A stretch of DNA of 26,754 nucleotides from Pseudomonas sp. GTDB taxonomy: Bacteria > Pseudomonadota > Gammaproteobacteria > Pseudomonadales > Pseudomonadaceae. This document shows positions 15,174-23,261 of this stretch, piece after piece. The stretch's first letter is position 1. Each line of letters opens with the position of its first letter. Both the position numbers and the translations under genes were made by a program. The stretch spans positions 1 to 26,754 of the forward strand of contig NZ_JASLAW010000206.1 in the NCBI RefSeq assembly GCF_030147005.1. Reading direction: 5' to 3'. Below the pieces are notes generated by a model. That model was not told the origin of the DNA. It searched no databases and saw only the letters and a list, made by a program, of their open reading frames with translations.

Positions 15174-16409
15174 ATGACTCAGCAGTATGAACCACTGCGC
15201 CTGCACGTCCCTGAACCCTCGGGCCGTCCAGGCTGCAAGACCGACTTCACCTACCTGCGCCTGACCGACGCCGGCCTGGTGCGCAAACCTGCCATTGACG
15301 TAGAACCGGCCGACACCGCCGACCTGGCCAAGGGCCTGATCCGCGTGCTCGACGACCAGGGCCAGGCCCTGGGCCCGTGGGCCGAGGGCGTCAGCGTGGA
15401 GATCATGCGCAAAGGCATGCGCGCGATGCTCAAGACGCGCATCTTCGACAACCGCATGGTGGTTGCCCAGCGCCAGAAAAAAATGTCGTTCTACATGCAA
15501 AGCCTCGGCGAAGAGGCCATCGGCAGCGCCCAGGCCCTGGCCTTGAACATCGACGACATGTGCTTCCCCACCTACCGCCAGCAAAGCATCTTGATGGCCC
15601 GCGAAGTGCCGCTGGTGGACCTGATCTGCCAACTGCTGTCCAACGAACGCGACCCGCTCAAAGGCCGCCAGTTGCCGATCATGTACTCGGTCAAAGACTC
15701 GGGTTTCTTCACTATTTCCGGCAACCTCGCCACCCAGTTCGTACAGGGCGTGGGCTGGGGCATGGCCTCGGCGATCAAGGGCGATACCAAGATTGCCTCG
15801 GCCTGGATCGGCGATGGCGCCACGGCTGAATCCGACTTCCACACCGCCCTCACCTTCGCCCACGTCTACCGCGCGCCGGTGATCCTCAATGTGGTCAACA
15901 ACCAATGGGCCATCTCCACCTTCCAGGCCATCGCCGGCGGTGAAGCCACGACGTTCGCCGGACGCGGCGTGGGTTGCGGTATCGCCTCGCTGCGTGTCGA
16001 CGGCAATGACTTTGTCGCCGTGTACGCCGCCTCCGCCTGGGCCGCCGAGCGTGCGCGTCGTAACCTGGGGCCAAGCCTGATCGAGTGGGTCACCTACCGC
16101 GCCGGTCCGCACTCGACTTCCGATGATCCGTCCAAGTACCGCCCCGCCGATGACTGGAGCCACTTCCCGTTGGGCGACCCGATCGCCCGTCTCAAGCAGC
16201 ACCTGATCAGGATTGGCCAGTGGTCCGAAGAGGAGCACGCGGCGGTCAGTGCCGAACTTGAAGCCGAAGTCATCGCCGCACAAAAACAGGCCGAACAGTA
16301 CGGCACCCTTGCCGGTGGCCAGATTCCAAGCGCCGCGACCATGTTCGAAGACGTCTATAAAGAGATGCCGGAGCACTTGAAGCGCCAGCGTCAAGAGTTG
16401 GGGGTGTGA
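15174..16409 (+). CDS. bkdA1: Branched-chain 2-oxoacid dehydrogenase E1 alpha subunit
   Basis: With E1 beta it decarboxylates the 2-oxoacids of valine, leucine and isoleucine using thiamine diphosphate. The 411-residue protein has the ThDP-binding motif GDGATAESDFHTALTFAH ending in NVVNNQWAIST (GDG at 213-215, NN at 242-243). The E1-alpha loop YRAGPHSTSDDPSKYRP (near 308-324) is also present. The N-terminus (EPLRLHVPEPSGRPG) and total length match the P. putida protein as I know it. It is the first gene of a tight bkdA1-bkdA2-bkdB-lpdV operon, with a one-base gap to bkdA2. Confidence 0.96.
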   Translation: MTQQYEPLRLHVPEPSGRPGCKTDFTYLRLTDAGLVRKPAIDVEPADTADLAKGLIRVLDDQGQALGPWAEGVSVEIMRKGMRAMLKTRIFDNRMVVAQRQKKMSFYMQSLGEEAIGSAQALALNIDDMCFPTYRQQSILMAREVPLVDLICQLLSNERDPLKGRQLPIMYSVKDSGFFTISGNLATQFVQGVGWGMASAIKGDTKIASAWIGDGATAESDFHTALTFAHVYRAPVILNVVNNQWAISTFQAIAGGEATTFAGRGVGCGIASLRVDGNDFVAVYAASAWAAERARRNLGPSLIEWVTYRAGPHSTSDDPSKYRPADDWSHFPLGDPIARLKQHLIRIGQWSEEEHAAVSAELEAEVIAAQKQAEQYGTLAGGQIPSAATMFEDVYKEMPEHLKRQRQELGV

Positions 16410-16410
16410 C

Positions 16411-17469
16411 ATGAACGATCACAACAACAGCATCGAACTGGAAACCGCCATGACCACCACCACCATGACCATGATCCAGGCCCTGCGCTCGGCCATGGAT
16501 GTGATGCTTGAACGTGACAACAACGTGGTGGTGTTCGGCCAGGACGTCGGTTACTTCGGCGGCGTGTTCCGCTGCACCGAAGGCTTGCAGACCAAGTACG
16601 GCAGCTCACGGGTATTCGACGCCCCGATTTCCGAAAGCGGCATCATCGGCGTGGCGGTGGGCATGGGCGCCTACGGCCTGCGCCCGGTCGCGGAAATCCA
16701 GTTCGCCGACTACGTCTACCCCGCCACCGACCAGATCATCTCCGAAGCCGCGCGCCTGCGTTATCGCTCGGCCGGCCAGTTCACCGCGCCGTTGACCATG
16801 CGCATGCCCTGCGGCGGCGGCATCTACGGCGGTCAGACCCACAGCCAGAGTATCGAAGCGGTGTTCACCCAGGTCTGCGGCCTGCGCACGGTGATGCCGT
16901 CCAACCCCTATGACGCCAAGGGCCTGCTGATCGCCTCCATCGAAAACGATGACCCGGTGATCTTCCTGGAACCCAAGCGCCTGTATAACGGCCCGTTCGA
17001 TGGCCATCACGACCGCCCGGTAACGCCGTGGTCCAAACACCCGCAAGCCCAGGTGCCGGACGGTTACTACACTGTGCCGCTGGACGTGGCCGCCATCGTG
17101 CGTCCGGGTTCGGCCGTGACCGTGCTGACTTACGGCACCACCGTGTATGTGTCGCAAGTCGCCGCCGAAGAAACCGGCATCGACGCCGAAGTCATCGACC
17201 TGCGCAGCCTGTGGCCGCTGGACCTGGACACCATCGTCACCTCGGTGAAAAAGACCGGCCGTTGCGTCGTGGTGCATGAAGCCACGCGCACCTGCGGTTT
17301 CGGCGCCGAGCTGGTGGCGCTGGTGCAGGAACACTGCTTCCACCACCTGGAAGCGCCGATCGAGCGCGTCACCGGTTGGGACACCCCCTACCCGCACGCG
17401 CAGGAGTGGGCGTATTTCCCAGGCCCGTCCCGTGTGGGCGCGGCGTTGAAACGGGTCATGGAGGTCTGA
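16411..17469 (+). CDS. bkdA2: Branched-chain 2-oxoacid dehydrogenase E1 beta subunit
   Basis: Partner of BkdA1; the active sites lie at the alpha-beta interfaces. The 352-residue protein shows the transketolase central-region pattern: VVVFGQDVGYFGGVFRCTEGLQ, the catalytic-loop segment MPCGGGIYGGQTHSQS, VIFLEPKRLYNGP, and a transketolase C-terminal domain with VLTYGTTVYVSQVAAEE and IDLRSLWPLD. The start at 16411 gives MNDHNNSI, which matches the known P. putida N-terminus; Met codons at 16450 and 16465 are weaker choices. Its stop directly abuts the ATG of bkdB. Confidence 0.96.
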   Translation: MNDHNNSIELETAMTTTTMTMIQALRSAMDVMLERDNNVVVFGQDVGYFGGVFRCTEGLQTKYGSSRVFDAPISESGIIGVAVGMGAYGLRPVAEIQFADYVYPATDQIISEAARLRYRSAGQFTAPLTMRMPCGGGIYGGQTHSQSIEAVFTQVCGLRTVMPSNPYDAKGLLIASIENDDPVIFLEPKRLYNGPFDGHHDRPVTPWSKHPQAQVPDGYYTVPLDVAAIVRPGSAVTVLTYGTTVYVSQVAAEETGIDAEVIDLRSLWPLDLDTIVTSVKKTGRCVVVHEATRTCGFGAELVALVQEHCFHHLEAPIERVTGWDTPYPHAQEWAYFPGPSRVGAALKRVMEV

Positions 17470-18732
17470 ATGGGCACGCACGTTATCAAGATGCCGGACA
17501 TTGGCGAAGGCATCGCGGAAGTTGAACTGTCGCAGTGGCATGTGAAGGTCGGCGACCTGGTCGTCGAAGACCAGGTGCTGGCCGATGTGATGACCGACAA
17601 GGCGATGGTGGATATTCCCTCGCCGGTCCACGGCAAGGTGATTTCCCTCGGTGGCGAGCCGGGCGAGGTCATGGCGGTGGGCAGTATTTTGATCAGCATT
17701 GAAGTGGAAGGCGCCGGTAATGCCAAGGAAGCGCCGGCGGTAGCCGCCCCCGTGGAAAAAACCGCACCTGTGGTAGAGAGCAAGCCGGCACCGGTGGTCG
17801 AAAGCAAGCCCGCGCCTGCTGCGGCCAAGGCTCAGGCGCCCGTGGCCCGTGAGGCCAATGAGCGCCCGCTGGCCTCCCCCGCCGTGCGCAAGCATGCCCT
17901 GGATGCGGGTATCCAGTTACGCCTGGTACAGGGCTCCGGCCCGGCCGGGCGGATTTTGCATGAAGACCTCGACGCTTACCTTCAGCAAGGCGCGAGCACA
18001 ACCTCGGCCACCGCCAACCCCTATGCCGAACGCAACGACGAGCACCAGATTCCGGTGATCGGCATGCGCCGCAAAATCGCCCAGCGCATGCAGGACGCCA
18101 CCCGCCGCGCCGCGCATTTCAGCTATGTGGAAGAAATCGACGTCACGGCGCTGGACGAGCTGCGCGTGCACCTCAATGAAAAACACGGCGCCACACGTGG
18201 CAAGCTCACCCTGCTGCCGTTCATCGTGCGCGCCATGGTGGTGGCACTGCGCGAGTTTCCGCAGATCAACGCCCGCTACGACGACGAAGCCCAGGTCATC
18301 ACCCGCCTCGGCGCGGTGCATGTGGGCGTCGCCACCCAGAGCGACGTCGGCCTGATGGTGCCGGTGGTGCGTCACGCCGAGGCGCGCAGCCTGTGGGGCA
18401 ATGCCGAAGAAATCGCGCGTTTGGCCACGGCGGCGCGCAACGGCAAGGCCAGCCGCGAAGAGCTGTCGGGGTCGACCATCACCCTGACCAGCCTCGGCGC
18501 GCTGGGCGGCATTGTCAGCACGCCGGTGCTGAACCTGCCGGAAGTGGCAATCGTCGGCGTCAACCGCATCGTCGAGCGGCCGATGGTGATCAAGGGCCAG
18601 ATCGTGGTACGCAAGATGATGAACCTCTCCAGCTCGTTCGATCACCGTGTGGTCGATGGCATGGACGCGGCGCAATTCATCCAGGCCATTCGCGGCCTGC
18701 TCGAACAACCCGCCAGCCTGTTCCTGGAGTAA
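17470..18732 (+). CDS. bkdB: Dihydrolipoyl transacylase E2 of the branched-chain 2-oxoacid dehydrogenase
   Basis: Core of the complex; transfers the acyl group from E1 to coenzyme A through a swinging lipoyl arm. The 420-residue protein has one lipoyl domain with MTDKAMVDIP (lipoyl Lys44) and an Ala/Pro-rich linker containing a tandem PVVESKPA repeat (near 98-113). A peripheral-subunit-binding domain follows (SPAVRKHALDAGI to GRILHEDLDAYL, about 137-174), then the catalytic domain ending in SSSFDHRVVDGMDAAQF (His392, Asp396). One lipoyl domain and about 420 residues match Pseudomonas BkdB. Start and stop are tightly coupled to neighbours. Confidence 0.96.
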   Translation: MGTHVIKMPDIGEGIAEVELSQWHVKVGDLVVEDQVLADVMTDKAMVDIPSPVHGKVISLGGEPGEVMAVGSILISIEVEGAGNAKEAPAVAAPVEKTAPVVESKPAPVVESKPAPAAAKAQAPVAREANERPLASPAVRKHALDAGIQLRLVQGSGPAGRILHEDLDAYLQQGASTTSATANPYAERNDEHQIPVIGMRRKIAQRMQDATRRAAHFSYVEEIDVTALDELRVHLNEKHGATRGKLTLLPFIVRAMVVALREFPQINARYDDEAQVITRLGAVHVGVATQSDVGLMVPVVRHAEARSLWGNAEEIARLATAARNGKASREELSGSTITLTSLGALGGIVSTPVLNLPEVAIVGVNRIVERPMVIKGQIVVRKMMNLSSSFDHRVVDGMDAAQFIQAIRGLLEQPASLFLE

Positions 18733-18736
18733 GGGC

Positions 18737-20116
18737 ATGACTCAGACATTACACACCACCCTGCTGATTATCGGCGGCGGCCCTGGCGGTTATGTGGCCG
18801 CGATTCGTGCCGGCCAACTGGGCATCCCGACCATTCTGGTGGAAGGCCAGGCATTGGGGGGCACTTGCCTGAACATCGGCTGCATTCCATCCAAGGCCAT
18901 GATCCACGTGGCCGAACAGTTCCAGCAAAGCATGCACCACAGCCAGGGCTCGCCACTGGGCATTGAAGTGGCTGTGCCGACCCTGGACATCCGCAAAAGC
19001 GTGGAATGGAAAGACGGCATCGTCGACCGCCTGACCACCGGCGTCGCCGCGCTGCTCAAGAAGCACAAGGTGCAGGTGATTCACGGCTGGGCCGAGGTGG
19101 TGGACGGCAAGACGGTCGACGTGGGCGAGCAGCGCATTCAGTGCGAACACCTGCTGCTGGCCACCGGATCGAAAAGTGTCGAACTGCCGATGCTGCCGCT
19201 TGGCGGGCCGGTCATCTCGTCCACCGAAGCGCTGGCACCGAGCAGCGTACCGAAGCGGCTGATAGTGGTGGGTGGCGGCTATATCGGCCTGGAACTTGGG
19301 ATTGCCTACCGCAAGCTCGGGGCCGAGGTCAGTGTGGTCGAGGCTCAGGAGCGTATCCTGCCGGCTTACGACGCCGAGCTGACCCAGCCGGTCGGCGAGT
19401 CGCTCAAGCAACTGGGGGTCAAACTCTTCCTCAAGCACAGCGTCACGGGTTTTACCGATAACTGCCTGCAAGTGCGCGACCCGAATGGCGACACACTCTC
19501 GCTGGAGACGGACCAGGTGCTGGTGGCCGTGGGCCGCAAACCCAACACCCAGGGCTGGAACCTCGAAGCGCTGAACCTTGCAATGAACGGCGCGGCGATC
19601 AAAATCGACAGCCGCTGCCAGACCAGTATGCGTAACGTTTGGGCCATCGGCGACGTGAGCGGCGAGCCGATGCTGGCGCACCGGGCCATGGCCCAGGGCG
19701 AAATGGTTGCCGAACTGGTCAGCGGTAAGTCCCGCGAGTTCAACCCGGCGGCGATCCCCGCCGTGTGCTTTACCGACCCGGAAGTGGTGGTGGTCGGCAA
19801 GACGCCGGACGACGCCCAGGCGGCAGGCTTGGACTGCATCGTGTCGAGCTTCCCTTTCGCGGCCAATGGCCGGGCGATGACGCTGGAATCGAAAACCGGC
19901 TTCGTACGCGTCGTGGCGCGGCGTGACAACCACCTGATTGTCGGCTGGCAGGCTGTAGGGGTGGGCGTGTCCGAGCTGTCCACTGCGTTTGGCCTGAGCC
20001 TGGAAATGGGTTCGCGCCTGGAAGACGTGGCCGGCACCATCCATGCCCACCCGACCTTGGGTGAAGCGGTGCAGGAAGCGGCTTTGAGAGCTTTGGGGCA
20101 CGCCCTGCATCTATAA
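18737..20116 (+). CDS. lpdV: Lipoamide dehydrogenase E3 specific to the bkd complex (LPD-Val)
   Basis: Reoxidises the dihydrolipoyl arm of BkdB, reducing NAD+. The 459-residue protein has an N-terminal FAD motif IIGGGPGGYVAA (11-22) and the redox disulfide GGTCLNIGCIPSK (Cys44 and Cys49). An NAD motif VVGGGYIGLELG, the second FAD motif AIGDVSG, and C-terminal HAHPTLGE with catalytic His438 follow. Length equals P. putida LpdV. The ATG at 18737 has AAGG just before it and lies 4 bp after the bkdB stop; earlier in-frame starts would overlap bkdB. It is the last gene of the operon, followed by a REPIN. Confidence 0.96.
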   Translation: MTQTLHTTLLIIGGGPGGYVAAIRAGQLGIPTILVEGQALGGTCLNIGCIPSKAMIHVAEQFQQSMHHSQGSPLGIEVAVPTLDIRKSVEWKDGIVDRLTTGVAALLKKHKVQVIHGWAEVVDGKTVDVGEQRIQCEHLLLATGSKSVELPMLPLGGPVISSTEALAPSSVPKRLIVVGGGYIGLELGIAYRKLGAEVSVVEAQERILPAYDAELTQPVGESLKQLGVKLFLKHSVTGFTDNCLQVRDPNGDTLSLETDQVLVAVGRKPNTQGWNLEALNLAMNGAAIKIDSRCQTSMRNVWAIGDVSGEPMLAHRAMAQGEMVAELVSGKSREFNPAAIPAVCFTDPEVVVVGKTPDDAQAAGLDCIVSSFPFAANGRAMTLESKTGFVRVVARRDNHLIVGWQAVGVGVSELSTAFGLSLEMGSRLEDVAGTIHAHPTLGEAVQEAALRALGHALHL

Positions 20117-20130
20117 ACAGGACGGTTTCT

Positions 20131-20222
20131 GTGGCGAGGGAGCTTGCTCCCGCTGGGGTGCGAAGCCCCCCCAAAAGCCGGCGACTGCTGCGCAGCCAAG
20201 CGGGAGCAAGCGCCCTCGCCAC
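20131..20222. repeat. REPIN between lpdV and ilvE
   Basis: Arms GTGGCGAGGGAGCTTGCTCC (from 20131) and the near-complement ending CGCCCTCGCCAC (to 20222) flank an asymmetric core. The left arm is identical to that at 413. The right arm has AGCGCCC in place of AGCTCCC, so the arms are not perfect complements. It starts 14 bp after lpdV and may act to end or stabilise the bkd transcript. Confidence 0.88.
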
Positions 20223-20310
20223 AACAAGCCCGCTCCCACACCGACCAAGAATGCAGTATTGTTGCGCCCATCCAGAAAAAAATCCGACTTGACCAGAGAT
20301 AGAGGGTGTC

Positions 20311-21330
20311 ATGGGTAACGAGAGCATCAATTGGGACACGCTGGGTTTTGACTACATCAAAACCGACAAGCGGTTTCTCCAGGTCTGGAAAAACGGCGAA
20401 TGGCAAGACGGCACCCTGACCGACGACAACGTGCTGCACATCAGCGAGGGCTCCACCGCCCTGCATTACGGCCAGCAATGCTTTGAAGGCCTCAAGGCCT
20501 ATCGCTGCAAGGACGGCTCGATCAACCTGTTCCGTCCGGACCAGAACGCCGCGCGCATGCAACGCAGCTGCGCCCGCCTGCTGATGCCGCATGTGTCGAC
20601 CGAAGACTTCATCGAAGCCTGCAAACAAGTGGTCAAGGCCAATGAGCGCTTCATTCCGCCTTACGGCAGCGGCGGCGCGCTGTACCTGCGCCCGTTCGTG
20701 ATCGGCACCGGTGACAACATCGGTGTGCGCAGCGCGCCGGAATTCATCTTCTCGGTGTTCGCAATCCCGGTCGGCGCCTATTTCAAAGGCGGGCTGGTGC
20801 CGCACAACTTCCAGATCTCCACTTTCGACCGCGCCGCGCCACAGGGCACCGGGGCCGCTAAAGTGGGCGGTAACTATGCCGCCAGCCTGATGCCGGGCGC
20901 GCAAGCGAAGAAATCCGGCTTCGCCGATGCGATTTACCTGGACCCGATGACCCATTCGAAAATCGAAGAAGTCGGCTCGGCCAACTTCTTCGGCATCACC
21001 CATGACAACCAGTTCATCACGCCGAAGTCGCCTTCGGTACTGCCAGGCATCACCCGCCTGTCGCTGATCGAACTGGCCCAGACCCGCCTGGGCCTGGACG
21101 TAGTCGAGGGCGAAGTGTTCATCGACAAGCTGGATCAGTTCAAGGAAGCCGGCGCCTGCGGTACCGCTGCGGTGATCTCGCCAATCGGTGCCATCGAGCA
21201 CAACGGTAAACGCCACGTGTTCCACAGCGAAACCGAAGTGGGCCCAGTCACTCAGAAGCTCTACAAAGAGCTGACGGGCGTGCAGACCGGCGATGTTGAA
21301 GCGCCGGCGGGTTGGATCGTCAAGGTCTGA
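20311..21330 (+). CDS. ilvE: Branched-chain amino acid aminotransferase
   Basis: Interconverts valine, leucine and isoleucine with their 2-oxoacids using glutamate/2-oxoglutarate and PLP. The 339-residue class IV aminotransferase has FEGLKAYRCKDGSINLFRPDQNA (58-80), RPFVIGTGDNIGVRSA, and the PLP-lysine segment GAAKVGGNYAASL (Lys184). EVGSANFFGI and PGITRLSLIELA follow. Its length fits the bacterial group II (longer) BCATs, not the roughly 309-residue E. coli type. An AGAGGG site lies upstream of the ATG. It follows the bkd operon, with a REPIN between, so it probably has its own promoter; its product feeds the Bkd complex. Confidence 0.94.
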   Translation: MGNESINWDTLGFDYIKTDKRFLQVWKNGEWQDGTLTDDNVLHISEGSTALHYGQQCFEGLKAYRCKDGSINLFRPDQNAARMQRSCARLLMPHVSTEDFIEACKQVVKANERFIPPYGSGGALYLRPFVIGTGDNIGVRSAPEFIFSVFAIPVGAYFKGGLVPHNFQISTFDRAAPQGTGAAKVGGNYAASLMPGAQAKKSGFADAIYLDPMTHSKIEEVGSANFFGITHDNQFITPKSPSVLPGITRLSLIELAQTRLGLDVVEGEVFIDKLDQFKEAGACGTAAVISPIGAIEHNGKRHVFHSETEVGPVTQKLYKELTGVQTGDVEAPAGWIVKV

Positions 21331-21339
21331 TGCCTGTGC

Positions 21340-21375
21340 GGGAGGGGCACGTCGATTCGTCGCGCCGCCCCTCCC
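21340..21375. terminator. Possible bidirectional terminator between ilvE and the acetyltransferase gene
   Basis: GGGAGGGGC (21340-21348) and GCCCCTCCC (21367-21375) form a perfect 9-bp GC-rich stem with an 18-base loop, between two convergent genes. No T tract follows on either strand. It is therefore a weak intrinsic terminator at best and could also be a decayed REP. Confidence 0.5.
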
Positions 21376-21393
21376 ACTCTGGCCTCCCTCATT

Positions 21394-22284
21394 TCAAGCG
21401 TGAGGAATATTCCCGGCAATCTTCTTGCCCATGCTGATCCTCGGCTCCACCCCGTATCCCAACGCCTCGTAAAACGCCACCACTGCGTCATTGCCGCCGG
21501 TGATCTGCAGGTTGATCTTCATGCAGCCCAACGCCGTCAATGCCTGTTCCGCATACCGCACCAATGACGATCCCAGCCCGTGGCGACGATAGTCGGCATG
21601 CACCGCCACCGAATACAACCAGCCACGATGGCCGTCATACCCGGCGAGAATCGTACCGATCACGGCTTTCTTGTCTGTCGCGACAAAGAACAACCCGTCA
21701 TTGACCGCCAGCTTCTTATCAATCGCCAGGCTCGGCAGGTTATGCGCGGTGTCATAGCCAAACGCCTCCTGCCACAACTCAATCACTTGGGCACGGTGCT
21801 GACGGTCGCGGTATGGGCCGATGGGATGCCGAGACAACAGCGCTTTTTCCATGACCAGCGTGCGCTCGTTGCCGTGGTAGACATCGCGCACGGTGTGAAA
21901 ACCCAGCTTGCTATAGAACGGCTCGGCGGTCAGCGAAGAGGGCACACTCAACACCGTCACCCCGGCTTCACGGGCGCGCAACTCGATCTCGATCATCAGC
22001 AGGCGACCAATGCCCTGCCCTTGCAGCGCCGGGTTAACGAAGACCGAGCGCACCACGTTGGCGTCGAGAGCGGCCGTGGCGACGATCACCTGATCCTGGG
22101 TGGCCACCAGCACGACACGGCGCTTGAGCAACTCCAGCACCGCATCGGGGGTGAAATTATTCGCCACACGAGCTATCACATCCGCCGGGTAATCCTGTGC
22201 ATTACTGCTGTGCAAGGCCGCGAGGATGACGTGGCTGATGCCTTCGGCATCGGCGGTTTGGGCAAGACGAACAGCGGTAGACAT
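21394..22284 (-). CDS. GNAT acetyltransferase with two GNAT domains
   Basis: Probably transfers acetyl groups from acetyl-CoA to an amine; substrate unknown. The 296-residue protein carries two GNAT modules in tandem. The first (about 1-150) has the acetyl-CoA loop VRSVFVNPALQGQGIGRLLM and ends with FYSKLGFHTV. The second (about 155-290) resembles the YpeA subfamily, with VNDGLFFVATDKKAVIGTILAG, VAVHADYRRHGLGSSLV and a closing FYEALGY. The ATG at 22284 has AGGAG 6 nt upstream; a farther start at 22329 is unlikely. It converges on ilvE. Both domains keep the Q/R-x-x-G-x-G/A motif, so both may bind acetyl-CoA. Its regulation is not evident. Confidence 0.85.
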   Translation of the reverse strand: MSTAVRLAQTADAEGISHVILAALHSSNAQDYPADVIARVANNFTPDAVLELLKRRVVLVATQDQVIVATAALDANVVRSVFVNPALQGQGIGRLLMIEIELRAREAGVTVLSVPSSLTAEPFYSKLGFHTVRDVYHGNERTLVMEKALLSRHPIGPYRDRQHRAQVIELWQEAFGYDTAHNLPSLAIDKKLAVNDGLFFVATDKKAVIGTILAGYDGHRGWLYSVAVHADYRRHGLGSSLVRYAEQALTALGCMKINLQITGGNDAVVAFYEALGYGVEPRISMGKKIAGNIPHA

Positions 22285-22330
22285 GATTGCTCCTGGCTGA
22301 GGGCGCTCCAACAGACACCACAATACCAAT

Positions 22331-22420
22331 GTGGAAGGCGGCTTGCCCCCCGATTACGAGGGTCCAGCTAGCGATAATCTGACTGAACCACCGCTATCGG
22401 GTGCAAGCCCCCTCCCACAC
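22331..22420. repeat. REPIN of a third arm family
   Basis: The left arm GTGGAAGGCGGCTTGCCCCC (from 22331) is an imperfect complement of the right arm, which reads on the minus strand GTGTGGGAGGGGGCTTGCAC then CCGATAGCGGTGG. This is a common Pseudomonas REP sequence, distinct from the other families in the window. It fills nearly all of the 143-bp gap between the acetyltransferase start and the DUF4130 stop. It could end the DUF4130 transcript. Confidence 0.8.
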
Positions 22421-22427
22421 TTTCTAT

Positions 22428-23261
22428 CTAACCGTGCCCGCCTGAAATGCGTTTTCCGGGTTTGGCGCCCACCAGCCTGGCCTGCCCATCCTTCTGTTTG
22501 CCGGTGCGCGCCTCGCTGATAAGCCCCGGAATCAACTTGCCCTCCGGCAGGTTCTTCCAGAACCGGCTCGGTAAATGCCCTTCCATCACCTTGGGGTTCA
22601 ACCGCGCCGGGTTGAAGATGTGGCTGTAGTAGGTGAGCCACATGGCGCTGTGCGGGTCTTCAACGTTCTGCGCCAGCTGCTGCCATGCCTCGGGGCAGCG
22701 GCGTTGGTGAATCAGCTGCTCGCCGTCGTAATACACCCCATCCAGCGGCGTTGCGATCATCCAGCGATGACGGCCCATGCGCCCCACAAAATGCTGGCTG
22801 GCACTTTTCAAAATATCGTGGGCCGGTTCGTGCCAGGCCACGTACTCCGGCAGCTCGGGCCCCGCCCCGGCCGGCAAGGCGATAAACCGCACGAACGCAT
22901 GCAAGTGGTGGGCTTCCCGGCTGACCTGCTTGATGCGCCGCTGCAATTCGCTGCCCAGTTTGTCGCCTGCCAGCATCGCCGTGCGATCGCCATGGCTGAC
23001 CCGCCACAGCACTTCATACAACAGGCTCCAACGCTGATCGCCGTGGTAACAGGCAGCCGACTCCAGCAATTGCAGCAACGCCTTGGGGATGCGCGCCTGG
23101 AACGGACCCGGCTCGGACGGAATGGGCTGGTCGGTGGCAAACAAATCCGCAACCTCGGCCTCGCCCCAACTCACCTGGCTGGGGTCGACCTGATGGCTGA
23201 GCAGCCAGCGCGCCTGTTCACGCCAGGTGCTGAACAGGTTGTCGCATTCCAGGCTGATCAT
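22428..23261 (-). CDS. DUF4130 / TIGR03915-family protein, putative DNA-metabolism partner of the radical SAM protein
   Basis: Function unknown. The 277-residue protein belongs to the DUF4130 family, recalled as occurring in a two-gene unit with TIGR03916 radical SAM proteins. A related domain is recalled as the N-terminal part of some UdgX-like uracil-DNA-binding proteins. Visible features: early PFQARIPKALLQLLESAACYHGDQRW, an HLHAFVRFIALP helix, ASQHFVGRMGRHRWMIATPLDGVYYDG in the middle, and a basic C-terminal tail (RTGKQKDGQARLVGAKPGKR) that could contact nucleic acid. The ATG at 23261 overlaps the upstream stop as ATGA, so it is translationally coupled to the radical SAM gene and shares its LexA-type promoter. 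A longer start at 23552 would lie inside that gene and is rejected. Confidence 0.85.
   Translation of the reverse strand: MISLECDNLFSTWREQARWLLSHQVDPSQVSWGEAEVADLFATDQPIPSEPGPFQARIPKALLQLLESAACYHGDQRWSLLYEVLWRVSHGDRTAMLAGDKLGSELQRRIKQVSREAHHLHAFVRFIALPAGAGPELPEYVAWHEPAHDILKSASQHFVGRMGRHRWMIATPLDGVYYDGEQLIHQRRCPEAWQQLAQNVEDPHSAMWLTYYSHIFNPARLNPKVMEGHLPSRFWKNLPEGKLIPGLISEARTGKQKDGQARLVGAKPGKRISGGHG

Noticed and set aside
15078..16412. 444-codon minus-strand frame opposite bkdA1
   Set aside because: Explained by codon bias of bkdA1, whose ThDP motif and operon position are unambiguous.
18647..18736. N-terminal extension of LpdV
   Set aside because: It would overlap the bkdB C-terminus; the ATG at 18737 has a ribosome site and gives the known length.
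19366..21225. 619-codon minus-strand frame spanning lpdV, a REPIN and ilvE
   Set aside because: It crosses two real genes and a palindromic element, and its composition is that of a shadow frame.
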